DNA from: an uncultured Oligoflexia bacterium
GTDB taxonomy: Bacteria; Bdellovibrionota; Bacteriovoracia; Bacteriovoracales; Bacteriovoracaceae
Length of the DNA stretch: 34,618 nucleotides
Reading direction: 5' to 3'
Assembly: GCA_950061135.1 (NCBI GenBank)
Contig: CATLVU010000018.1
Location: 1-34,618, forward strand
Below are positions 1-7,340 of the stretch, one piece after another; positions within the stretch are counted from its first letter, which is position 1, and every line of letters starts with the position of its first letter. The notes under the pieces were generated by a model that was not told the origin of the DNA, made no database searches, and was given only the letters and a program-made list of their open reading frames with translations. A program made the translations under genes and the position numbers.

Positions 1-56
1 AACTTTTCACATTCTTGATACAACTCAACTGCTAAATCTAATGCTTTGAAACTCAT
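1..56 (-). CDS. S23/four-helix-bundle protein, N-terminal fragment (runs off window)
   Basis: Reading leftward from ATG at 56, the frame is open to the window edge and gives MSFKALDLAVELYQECEK. This aligns without gaps from the first Phe with the N-terminus of the divergent gene at 125-460 (shared pattern F-[KR]-x-L-x-x-AV-x-LYQE), so the two are paralogues. The family is the 23S rRNA intervening-sequence-protein-like four-helix bundle group (TIGR02436/PF05635). A strong SD, AGGAGG, lies 7 nt upstream of the ATG inside the inverted repeat. Only 18 codons are visible, so whether the gene is intact is unknown. Confidence 0.7.
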   Translation of the reverse strand, partial: MSFKALDLAVELYQECEK

Positions 57-74
57 ACTTATTCCTCCTAAAAA
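46..74 (+). promoter_or_regulatory. Candidate sigma70-type promoter for the S23 gene at 125
   Basis: TTGAAA (46-51), a 17-nt spacer and TAAAAA (69-74) make a fair -35/-10 pair overlapping the left arm of the inverted repeat. Transcription would start near 81, so the mRNA would lack most of the left arm and leave the SD free. No comparably good pair is seen for the divergent gene. A-rich sequence makes chance matches likely. Confidence 0.3.
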
Positions 75-122
75 AAATTAGTTCTTGCCCAAGTGCAACT
101 AATTTTTTTTAGGAGGAATAAG
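58..122. repeat. Perfect 26-bp inverted repeat between two divergent S23-family genes
   Basis: The arms 58-83 and 97-122 are exact reverse complements over 26 bp, separated by a 13-nt spacer (84-96) that can itself pair CTTG with CAAG. Each arm holds an A8/T8 tract and ends in AGGAGGAATAAG, so each carries the SD of one flanking gene. A transcript crossing both arms would fold into a long hairpin hiding the SD. It is not a terminator by design: the T-run lies inside the arm rather than after the stem, and both genes point away. Origin could be an inverted duplication of the gene 5' end. Confidence 0.95.
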
Positions 123-124
123 AA

Positions 125-460
125 ATGAGAGAGTTTAGATGTTTAACAGAAGCAGTGCAATTGTATCAAGAGGCAAAGAAAGTAAAACTACCTTACAGTT
201 TAAAGGATCAGTTATTACGAGCAAGTAGTAGCATTGCCTTAAATTTATCAGAGGGAAATGATAGATATAGCTTAAAAGATAAAAGGCGCTTTTTTAATTA
301 TGCCCTAACAAGTTTTCGAGAAGTTCAAACTTTGTGTAAGCTCGAAAACCTAAAAGAACTGGCAATCAAAGCTGATCATTTAGGTGCTATGATTTATGTT
401 CTAAACCGTAATCTGACCGAAGCCGTTACAGAAGCTGATACCGTAACCGAAAAACAATAA
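125..460 (+). CDS. S23-family four-helix-bundle protein (23S rRNA IVP-like)
   Basis: This 111-aa protein has the family signatures: a LxLPxSLKDQLLRASSSIALN-type stretch (residues ~21-40), N-L-S-E-G at ~40-44, K-x-x-x-R-F-F-x-x-A-L at ~52-60 and a REVQ helix following. It is near the usual 110-120 aa, so it looks complete. Family members are small, all-helical and often pentameric; many are encoded in intervening sequences of 23S rRNA, others stand alone, and the related Avd proteins serve diversity-generating retroelements. Here there is no rRNA sequence or reverse transcriptase around it. The start is ATG at 125 with AGGAGG at 111-116, inside the right arm of the inverted repeat. The C-terminal tail is acidic and Thr-rich. 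The molecular role of stand-alone members is unknown; RNA binding is an inference from the family. Confidence 0.85.
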   Translation: MREFRCLTEAVQLYQEAKKVKLPYSLKDQLLRASSSIALNLSEGNDRYSLKDKRRFFNYALTSFREVQTLCKLENLKELAIKADHLGAMIYVLNRNLTEAVTEADTVTEKQ

Positions 461-516
461 CTTTAACCTAGTTGATATTGAGGTACTTTATAATCTGACT
501 AGAATACTGGTGCATT

Positions 517-545
517 TTGAGACTAGGAAATTTATTCCTTATAAA
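517..545 (+). promoter_or_regulatory. Sigma70-type promoter of the flagellar block
   Basis: TTGAGA (517-522) and TATAAA (540-545) each match the consensus at five of six bases with a 17-nt spacer. It is the best promoter-like pair between the S23 gene and the TPR gene. Transcription would begin near 552, giving a leader of about 174 nt. No convincing sigma54 (GG-N10-GC) or sigma28 (GCCGATAA) element is seen in this interval. Confidence 0.5.
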
Positions 546-571
546 TAGTTTCTATATAGCTCTAAGTAGTT

Positions 572-716
572 GTTTAGTCGGATGTTAAACTCTTGACGCT
601 AAAAAAAATGCCTCCCAGTAATTTTTTCCTTTTATCAGATCAAAATTCAGGTACAATTATTAAAGAAGTAGATGTTATAGGATGTAACTCTACAAAAAAT
701 AAACTAAACAGGATGT
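572..716 (+). promoter_or_regulatory. Leader with three GGATGT motifs; CsrA/RsmA-like translational control site
   Basis: Three exact GGATGT copies occur in the leader. The first (580-585) sits in the 9-nt loop of a hairpin with arms GTTTA (572-576) and TAAAC (586-590). The second (680-685) straddles the loop and first 3' stem base of a better hairpin, GTAGA+GTTA (668-677, one bulged T) with TAACTCTAC (685-693). The third (711-716) overlaps the apparent SD of the TPR gene. The known CsrA consensus is RUACARGGAUGU with GGA exposed in a loop, and paired sites with one over the SD are the classic repression layout, as in Bacillus hag. No csrA gene is in the window, so the regulator is inferred. 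Confidence 0.5.
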
Positions 717-725
717 TTTATACCA

Positions 726-3425
726 ATGAAGTCATTATTCAATTTTTTGACATTCATTCTTCTAAGTCTCGTTTTCTCAACTACGTCTTACGCTATATTG
801 TCTCAAGAAGAATTAAAAACTCATCTTAGATGGAAGATAAGTGTTGATCAAAATCAAGTACAGATAAAAAAACAACCACAGAAAGTAATTTTAGAAACAT
901 TTAATACTGAAGTATTTAAACAATTAGAAAGTGATGTAAATAATCTTAAGCAAAGAAAAGATTATCATGCTCAATTTACAGTGAATGCTTCTAGTATCTC
1001 CGGTAAGCCTCATGAAATTATTATTGAACTACCAAATAGAGGAGTAGAGTTATTTAATTTTTATAAAAAAGATGCCAAAGCTCATATTCTTGATTATTGG
1101 ATAAACTCCGATGTTATTAATACAAAAGCAGCAGCAGTTGTTCAGGCACCTAAAAAAATAAAAGTTGCTCCTAAAAAGACGGTAAAGAAAATCACGGCAA
1201 AAAAGAAGAAAGTTTCAAATCAAAAAATAACAAACTTAATTAAAAAAGAGAAAAAAATAAATACTGATCAAAGAGACTTTAGATATGGATCAGCATTTAT
1301 TTGGGATTATGCACCACTTATTCCGCAGGTTGAAAAGATTGTAGATACATCAACAAAAACTCCAGCTTATTTTTATGAAGTTAAAGATAGAGAAATCTTA
1401 GCTGATAAAAAAGAAGCTCATATGCAGTTGACTATCAATTTTTACAAAAAAGAAAAATGGGGCCTAATGACAAGGTCGATTAGGCTTTATCAAGAAAAAT
1501 ATGGGAACGATTCAAACTCAAGCTTAAATGACTTTATGAGTGCGGTCTCTATTATAAAGAATACAATAAAGCCTACACTATCACCACAGTTTGGAAAAAA
1601 TGAAGAACAATCAGTGAGTTACTCTGATAAGGGTATTTTAAGTTCGGCGTATACTTTATTAAATAAAGTAGCAGAGAACACTTCTGATATTGCATTAAAG
1701 AACGCTTGCATCAGTTATTTAATTCAACAAAGTTTGGACGATGAAGATTATATAAAAGCTCTAGGGCATGCGAAAAAACTTTATGTAATGGCCACGGAAG
1801 AGTTTGATGATGATAATATCATCTATAGTTCTAAGGTGATTCTACATAGTTTAACTAAATTAAGTCAGTTAGCTAAGATTACTGAGTTTTTAGAAAATAA
1901 ATCTGTTAAAAGAGTATTAACAGCCCAAGAAGGAATGGCCTATGAAAGTTATGTGAAACTGGCCAAGCAAGACTATAATGATTTAATAAAAAGTTTTGAA
2001 GCCAATAAGAGCTCTTTAAAAAGACCAATACATTCATCAATACTTTTTAATGTTGGAGAGGCTTACTTTCGTAAAGCTCAATATAAGCAAGCGAATGTTC
2101 TAATGTCGGAGTTTATAGCTCAATATGCACAGACTGATTATGCGGGATTTGCAAGACTAAGAATGGCATTAGCTCATGATTTACAGCAAGATAGGCCTGT
2201 AAAAGTTAAAAAACTGTATGAAAATGTAATCAATAATAACGCTAATCTTGAAAGTAGAATTGAAGCCAAGATTAGATATGTTGGATACACTTTAACAAGA
2301 CAAAGAAAAATTACAGAAAAGGCTTTAGCAAGCAAAGCATTCTTAGACTTCTCAGATGGTGAAAGAAAGAAATTATCACCAAAACTTAAAGAACTTTTAT
2401 GGCTTACAAGACTTAGAACAATGATTGTTGAGAATAAACCAAAAGATGCACTGGCTTATTTATCGACAATTCCTGTTGATACTATGACTTTGGCCAAGAA
2501 AAAAGTTTTTGAAAGAGATGGAGCTCAAATAGTTCTTGGGTTATTACAAAAAAAGTACAATGAAGATGATTATATTGGGATTGTGAAATCTTGGGGAATC
2601 TATGAAGAGCGATATGGTAAGGAGTTATCAAAAGACGCTTATCTGAATTATATACTAGCGGAAAGTTATTTAAATTTAGGTCTGGATGAATCGTTTGAAA
2701 GAACACTCAGTAAGCTTAATGGAAAGGGATTGAATACCAAGAAGCATTATCCGAGCTGGATTGAAAAAGACAAAGACCTAGAAATAGACAGTTATGTCCA
2801 AGAATTAAGCGTAAAAAAATTATTAAAAGAAAAAAATTATAGGCAGTTATCAAGAGTATTGAATGGAAAAAATAGCAGCAAAAATATTAACTATAATTTT
2901 TACAATGGAATTGTGGCGTATGAGCTTAGAGAATATAATAAAAGTGTGATCAGCTTTGAAAAGCATCTTGCTGATTATAATCCAAATAACCAACTTAAAC
3001 TAAGTGAAAGTATCAGGATGATTAACAACTACTTAGAAGCATTATTTCAAACTAAAGATAGTTCTGAATTTAGAAAAAAAGCATTAGCTGTTATTGGCGA
3101 TCTAAGAAGAAATGGCAATTCTAGTTTAGAAACAGTTCTTGAAAAAGCAGAATATCTTTATATTGAGTCAATTTATAGTGACTCTGATTCAGACAAGATT
3201 GATTTAGCACGAAGAACAAAAGAGTTTTTAAACTCATATGGCGATTCTCGTAAAAAAGATAGAGTCACATATATTCATGGTGTGGCACTACTTAAAGATG
3301 AAAAGAAAAATGAGGGCATGAAAGTTCTCGAAGAATTGATTAATAAAGAAGGGGTACCTGAGTACCTAAAAGGATTAGCTAGGTCGGAGTTGGCGACGTT
3401 GAAGTTAAATGAAATAACATTATAA
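726..3425 (+). CDS. Large secreted TPR-rich protein heading the flagellar block
   Basis: An 899-aa protein with a signal peptide (hydrophobic residues ~4-20, cleavage likely after S-Y-A at 23), a beta-rich region (~24-130), a very Lys/Ala/Pro-rich linker (~140-178) and then a long helical array of tetratricopeptide-like repeats to the C-terminus (for example around residues 440-480). It should lie in the periplasm or at the cell envelope. It is the first gene after the promoter and is followed 24 nt later by the Fis-family regulator and flgB. The layout (signal peptide, basic linker, TPR superhelix) recalls envelope scaffolds of flagellar motors such as PflA of epsilonproteobacteria, but I see no sequence proof of homology. 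Start ATG 726 has a modest SD (AGGA, 710-713) at 12 nt. A general cell-wall TPR protein is the main alternative. Confidence 0.8.
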   Translation: MKSLFNFLTFILLSLVFSTTSYAILSQEELKTHLRWKISVDQNQVQIKKQPQKVILETFNTEVFKQLESDVNNLKQRKDYHAQFTVNASSISGKPHEIIIELPNRGVELFNFYKKDAKAHILDYWINSDVINTKAAAVVQAPKKIKVAPKKTVKKITAKKKKVSNQKITNLIKKEKKINTDQRDFRYGSAFIWDYAPLIPQVEKIVDTSTKTPAYFYEVKDREILADKKEAHMQLTINFYKKEKWGLMTRSIRLYQEKYGNDSNSSLNDFMSAVSIIKNTIKPTLSPQFGKNEEQSVSYSDKGILSSAYTLLNKVAENTSDIALKNACISYLIQQSLDDEDYIKALGHAKKLYVMATEEFDDDNIIYSSKVILHSLTKLSQLAKITEFLENKSVKRVLTAQEGMAYESYVKLAKQDYNDLIKSFEANKSSLKRPIHSSILFNVGEAYFRKAQYKQANVLMSEFIAQYAQTDYAGFARLRMALAHDLQQDRPVKVKKLYENVINNNANLESRIEAKIRYVGYTLTRQRKITEKALASKAFLDFSDGERKKLSPKLKELLWLTRLRTMIVENKPKDALAYLSTIPVDTMTLAKKKVFERDGAQIVLGLLQKKYNEDDYIGIVKSWGIYEERYGKELSKDAYLNYILAESYLNLGLDESFERTLSKLNGKGLNTKKHYPSWIEKDKDLEIDSYVQELSVKKLLKEKNYRQLSRVLNGKNSSKNINYNFYNGIVAYELREYNKSVISFEKHLADYNPNNQLKLSESIRMINNYLEALFQTKDSSEFRKKALAVIGDLRRNGNSSLETVLEKAEYLYIESIYSDSDSDKIDLARRTKEFLNSYGDSRKKDRVTYIHGVALLKDEKKNEGMKVLEELINKEGVPEYLKGLARSELATLKLNEITL

Positions 3426-3449
3426 GATATTAACATGACAGGAGGTCAA

Positions 3450-4388
3450 ATGTTAGCACAGGAAGTAAGTTTAATTGGAAATCACCCAAAGTTTGTCAAA
3501 GCTGTTGAGTTCGCACAGAACGTAGCAGTCACTAAAGCTCCAGTATTAATTGTTGGAGAATCTGGAACCGGAAAGAAAACATTTTGTAATTATATTCACG
3601 GAAGTTCTGCAAGATCTGGAGCAGAAATATTAATAGTTGATTGTTCTCAAGAAGCACAACAAGTTGAAAATGAAATCTTAGGTCACAGAGATGAAGAAGG
3701 GAAGTTCAATAAAGGTGTTCTTGAAAGAGCAAATGGTGGTTCTGTTATCCTATCTAATATAGATGCTCTTGATGAAACATTTCAAAAACGTTTATATCAA
3801 ATCTTACAAGAGTTATCAGATTACGATTTAGACGTAAGAATTTTTGCAACAACTTCTAAGAACTTATCAAAATATGTTGGTGCCGGACGATTTCACAGAG
3901 CTTTATATACATACTTTTCTGGTTCTCAAATAACATTACTTCCATTAAGAGAAAGAGCAGAAGATATTGAAGTTTTAGCAAATCACTTCGCAGGGAATTA
4001 TACTCAAGAAAATAATAAAGATGCGATTACTTTTACTGATGAAGCAAGAGATAAAATTGCAAGCTTTTACTGGGCCCACAACGTTACAGAGTTAAAATCA
4101 GTTATCGAAAGTACAATCGAAAATAATGAAACAACTACAATTGATGTAAATGCAATTGAGATCGGAGAGAAAAAAGCTGAAACAGTAGTTAATGATCTTG
4201 ATGAAGATGGTTTAAGGTTAATGTCACTAAAAGAGGCTGAAAGACTTTTAATCAAAAAAGCACTTGTACACACTTCAGAGAATAGAACTCAAGCAGCAAA
4301 AATTCTTGGTGTATCAATCAGAACTTTAAGAAATAAAATTAATGAATATAGAGGCGACGGAAACAGCTATTTTGTTAATTTGAGGTAA
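3450..4388 (+). CDS. Fis-family regulator with degenerate sigma54-activator AAA+ domain
   Basis: The start is taken as ATG 3450 because AGGAGG lies at 3440-3445; an in-frame ATG at 3435 has no SD. The 312-aa product has no receiver domain, an AAA+ domain (~5-225) and a clear Fis-type helix-turn-helix (~277-298, NRTQAAKILGVSIRTLR). Walker A is kept (GESGTGKK, 36-43). The other catalytic parts are not: Walker B 'LDEI' reads LSNI (S102, N103), the GAFTGA loop is shortened and reads GKFNKG (84-89), the arginine fingers are H149 and Y155, and the sensor II Arg in NVREL is T213. From known bEBP mechanism this protein should not hydrolyse ATP or engage sigma54. It probably binds DNA as a non-remodelling regulator of flagellar genes. 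It sits 3 nt before flgB. Confidence 0.85.
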   Translation: MLAQEVSLIGNHPKFVKAVEFAQNVAVTKAPVLIVGESGTGKKTFCNYIHGSSARSGAEILIVDCSQEAQQVENEILGHRDEEGKFNKGVLERANGGSVILSNIDALDETFQKRLYQILQELSDYDLDVRIFATTSKNLSKYVGAGRFHRALYTYFSGSQITLLPLRERAEDIEVLANHFAGNYTQENNKDAITFTDEARDKIASFYWAHNVTELKSVIESTIENNETTTIDVNAIEIGEKKAETVVNDLDEDGLRLMSLKEAERLLIKKALVHTSENRTQAAKILGVSIRTLRNKINEYRGDGNSYFVNLR

Positions 4389-4391
4389 TTA

Positions 4392-4799
4392 ATGGACGTA
4401 AACGATAAAACATTACAGGCCCTTCAGGCTGGAATTAAGTTCAGAGAAATGCGACAAGAAGTTATTTCTTCAAATATCGCAAATGCTGATACTCCAGGAT
4501 TTAAATCTAAGCGATTAGACTTTGAAGCTGCGTTAGCCAGGGCCCTTGATGTTGATGGCAATTTATCAATGAAAACTGAAGGACAGGAACATTTTAATGT
4601 TGGTAGTGGTGGTTTTGATAATTTAGAACCTGAAATTTACGAAGATCCAAATGGTGTTGTTAGTGAAAATGGCAATACTGTTGATCGGCAACATGAAATG
4701 TTTAAGATGACTGAGAATAAAGTTGTCTACGATGCCTTGGTGCAGTTGATGAATAAAAAATTGGGTTTAATGAAATATACTATTAACTCAGAAAGGTAA
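4392..4799 (+). CDS. flgB: Flagellar proximal rod protein FlgB
   Basis: The 135-aa product is a normal-length FlgB. Its N-terminus carries the rod/hook family motif with SSNIANADTPGFKSKRLDFE (about residues 28-47), and the C-terminal helix ends in Y-D-A-L-V-Q-L-M-N-K-K-L-G-L-M, as expected for the D0 coiled coil. FlgB forms the part of the rod nearest the MS ring and is exported by the flagellar type III apparatus, so it has no signal peptide. It lies 3 nt after the Fis-family regulator and 3 nt before flgC, which argues for one transcript. SD GAGGT overlaps the end of the upstream gene. Confidence 0.95.
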   Translation: MDVNDKTLQALQAGIKFREMRQEVISSNIANADTPGFKSKRLDFEAALARALDVDGNLSMKTEGQEHFNVGSGGFDNLEPEIYEDPNGVVSENGNTVDRQHEMFKMTENKVVYDALVQLMNKKLGLMKYTINSER

Positions 4800-4802
4800 T
4801 AA

Positions 4803-5240
4803 ATGGATTTGTTGAAAAGTATGAAAATTAGTGCAAGTGGGATGAAAGCCAATACTAAAAGAGTAGAGGTTATCAACTCGAATATTGCAAATGCGCAAAC
4901 AACACAAACAGCTGAAGGTGGACCATACAGAAGGAAAGAGGTTGTTTTTGGTTCAGAGCCTGCACGTGATTCTTTTTCAGAAATTTTAGAAGGGGAAGTA
5001 GATGCTCAAGCTCAAACTGTTCATGCAACTGATGTTATCTCAACAAATGATGCACCCATTTTAAAATATGATCCAAGGCATCCAGATGCAAATAAAGATG
5101 GCTATGTAGCGATGCCAAATATTAATGTAATGAAAGAAATGGCAGATATGATTCAAGCTCAAAGAGCATACGAAGCTAATATTTCTGCCTTTAATACCAC
5201 TAAATCTATGGCGACAAAAGCCCTAGAGATTGGAAGGTAG
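4803..5240 (+). CDS. flgC: Flagellar proximal rod protein FlgC
   Basis: The 145-aa product begins with the rod-family helix and INSNIANAQTT motif (~25-35) and ends with the typical FlgC tail containing PNINVMKEMADMIQAQRAYE (~103-122) and N-x-x-K-S-M-A-T-K-A-L-E-I-G-R. FlgC stacks with FlgB and FlgF in the proximal rod and is exported through the flagellar apparatus. It starts 3 nt after flgB, with SD AAGG(T) in the last codons of flgB. Length and both terminal motifs are normal for the family. Confidence 0.95.
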   Translation: MDLLKSMKISASGMKANTKRVEVINSNIANAQTTQTAEGGPYRRKEVVFGSEPARDSFSEILEGEVDAQAQTVHATDVISTNDAPILKYDPRHPDANKDGYVAMPNINVMKEMADMIQAQRAYEANISAFNTTKSMATKALEIGR

Positions 5241-5250
5241 GAGATAAAAA

Positions 5251-5604
5251 ATGGCCATATATAATATTGGACAATCAAATCAAGCATTAAAGAATTATGG
5301 TGTTGAAAACTGGTCAAAATCAATTGAGCTAGGAAACAAAATTGACCTTACTAATTCTCCAGATGAAGTGTCAAAAGGTGATGGACAAAGTTTTGGTGAT
5401 TTTCTTGCTAACTCAATCGCTAAGGTTAATGACTTACAACATGACGCAGATAATGCTGTTCAAAAATTAGCAAGTGGAGAGTCAAAAAATCTTCACGAAA
5501 CTCTACTTGCCGTAGAGAGAGCAGATATCGCTTTTAAACAAATGAATCAAGTTCGTTTAAAGGTGTTAGATGCATATAAAGAAATAATGAAAATGCAGGT
5601 TTAA
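5251..5604 (+). CDS. fliE: Flagellar hook-basal body complex protein FliE
   Basis: The 117-aa product matches FliE: a variable N-terminus and a conserved C-terminal half with F-x-D-x-L-x-x-S-I-x-K-V-N-D-L-Q (~49-65), then the LxxxxxxxSGExxNLHETLLAVERADIAF-type region and terminal V-R-x-K-V-L-D-A-Y-K-E-I-M-K-M-Q-V. FliE is the adaptor between the FliF ring and the rod and is an early export substrate. AGGAG sits 9 nt before the ATG. It is 10 nt downstream of flgC, and 35 nt separate it from fliF. Confidence 0.95.
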   Translation: MAIYNIGQSNQALKNYGVENWSKSIELGNKIDLTNSPDEVSKGDGQSFGDFLANSIAKVNDLQHDADNAVQKLASGESKNLHETLLAVERADIAFKQMNQVRLKVLDAYKEIMKMQV

Positions 5605-5639
5605 ATAGTAAGTAATACTTTGAGAATCAGGAGGATTCT

Positions 5640-7328
5640 TTGCAAAATTTTATTAAGCAAATTTATCAAAACTTCGTAGAATTTTTTATCTCTTTGGATA
5701 TTAATAGAAGAATCAGTCTTATTGCTTTAGGATTTTTATTAATCGCGTCTATTTCGGGAATACTAATTTGGGCGACGAAAACTCAATATAAAGTTTTGTA
5801 TACAGATCTAACAAAAGAGGATTCAGCTACTATTAGTCAAATGTTAGAAGTTGGTGGGATTTCTTATCAAGTAGAAGACGATGGTAAAAGTATTTATGTT
5901 CCAGAAGACATGGTAGATGTTTGGAGACTAGAGATTGCTAAAAAAGGTGTAGATTTTAGTTCTACTGTTGGATACGAAGTCTTTGATAAACAAGCATTTG
6001 GAACAACAAGTTTTGTTCAAAAGATAAATAAGCAACGAGCGCTTGAAGGTGAGTTAATGAAAACCATCAAGCATATTAGAGGTATTAAGCGAGTTAGAGT
6101 TCATTTATCATTACCTGAGTCTAGTCCCTTTGTTGCAGAGAAAAAACCACCAAGAGCATCAGTTGTTCTAGATTTATCAAGAGGAATGAATCTTACAAAA
6201 GATGAAATTAAGGGTATTCAAGGTTTGATTGCATCCAGCGTTGATGGGATGAGGCAAGCAAATGTTGTCATCATTGATTCAAAGGGTAATCAATTAACAG
6301 AGAATGTTGGGGATATGATGGCCCAGCATACTGCAAATCGCTTAGCGCTTGAAACAAAAGTAAATAGCAAATACGAGTCACAAATTGAAGAAATTTTAAA
6401 AAGAGTAGTCGGAGAAGGAAGTGTAATTGCTAAAGTTAATGTTAAAATGGACTTTACAGAATCTTTTCAAACAAGAACTTCTTATGATCCTGAAAACTCG
6501 GCAGTCGTTTCTGAAGTTTCCAATAAACAAACATTACAAGGGCGAAGACCTTCACCTCAAGGAATCCCAGGGGCAAGAAGCAATATACCTGGAGAGAATC
6601 CACAACCAGGAATTCCTGAAACTAGAAATGATGTAAATAAAGACCTTTCAACACGAAATTATAATGTACCTAAAACCGTAACAAGGTCTAAGAAGCCGAC
6701 TGCTGATATTCAAAATATTTCAGTCGCTGTAATGATTGATGGAAAAAGAGTTCCTGTTTTAGATGAAAATGGCCAAGCAGTAATGGGTGAAGAGGGAATT
6801 CCGAAAACAAAATATGAGCCATGGTCAGAGAGTGAGATTGCTAACTTTCAAGCGATTGTATCATCTGCAATTGGATTAAAAGAATCTCGTGGTGATACTA
6901 TTGTTATTAAAAATATGGAATTTGCTCAAACTGATCTTTCTCAAGCTGAAGCAATTCTAAGAGAAAGAGAAAGAAGAGAAATACTTAAAAATGTAACGAA
7001 GTATTTAATTATTGGTTTGATCATAACATCATTGTTCTTCTTTGTTATTCGTCCGTTTATTCAATGGATCACAGAAAATACAGTTGAATCGATTGATGAC
7101 TTTTTACCTAAAACGATTGAAGAACTAGAAAAAATTCAGGCGAATCAAAAACTGCCAGGATTAGAAGAAGCATTACCAACTCTTGAGGATAAAATGAATC
7201 CTGAAAAGATTGAAGGTAATATGATTAAGGAAAGAATCATAAGCTTAGTTGAAGCAAACCCTGCAAAGGCAGCTCAAATTGTACACGAGATGATTCATTC
7301 AACAGATGGACAAAAAGAAATAGCTTAA
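5640..7328 (+). CDS. fliF: Flagellar MS-ring protein FliF
   Basis: The 562-aa product has two transmembrane helices (~25-45 and ~450-475) enclosing periplasmic ring-building domains: the region after the first helix has the YscJ-type Y-K-V-L-Y-T-D-L motif and a conserved R-V-H-L-S-L-P-E motif, followed by a Pro/Gly/Asn-rich insertion (~300-345). The cytoplasmic C-terminus (~530-560) carries the expected FliG-binding helix. FliF forms the MS ring, the base on which rod and switch assemble. The start codon is TTG (5640-5642), chosen because AGGAGG lies at 5629-5634, five nt upstream, and no nearby ATG fits. Length is within the family range. Confidence 0.96.
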   Translation: MQNFIKQIYQNFVEFFISLDINRRISLIALGFLLIASISGILIWATKTQYKVLYTDLTKEDSATISQMLEVGGISYQVEDDGKSIYVPEDMVDVWRLEIAKKGVDFSSTVGYEVFDKQAFGTTSFVQKINKQRALEGELMKTIKHIRGIKRVRVHLSLPESSPFVAEKKPPRASVVLDLSRGMNLTKDEIKGIQGLIASSVDGMRQANVVIIDSKGNQLTENVGDMMAQHTANRLALETKVNSKYESQIEEILKRVVGEGSVIAKVNVKMDFTESFQTRTSYDPENSAVVSEVSNKQTLQGRRPSPQGIPGARSNIPGENPQPGIPETRNDVNKDLSTRNYNVPKTVTRSKKPTADIQNISVAVMIDGKRVPVLDENGQAVMGEEGIPKTKYEPWSESEIANFQAIVSSAIGLKESRGDTIVIKNMEFAQTDLSQAEAILRERERREILKNVTKYLIIGLIITSLFFFVIRPFIQWITENTVESIDDFLPKTIEELEKIQANQKLPGLEEALPTLEDKMNPEKIEGNMIKERIISLVEANPAKAAQIVHEMIHSTDGQKEIA

Positions 7329-7340
7329 TAAGGAATAATT

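Noticed and set aside
58-122. Bidirectional terminator
   Set aside because: Both neighbouring genes point away from it and the T tract is inside the stem rather than after it.
1-460. 23S rRNA intervening sequence or diversity-generating retroelement
   Set aside because: No rRNA-like sequence flanks the S23 genes, and no reverse transcriptase or template/variable repeats are visible in the window.
593-829. 78-codon open frame in the flagellar leader
   Set aside because: It starts with TTG lacking an SD, overlaps the signal-peptide region of the TPR gene in another frame, and has no protein-like features.
3435-3449. Upstream ATG (3435) as start of the Fis-family regulator
   Set aside because: No SD precedes it, and the AGGAGG lies between it and the better ATG at 3450.
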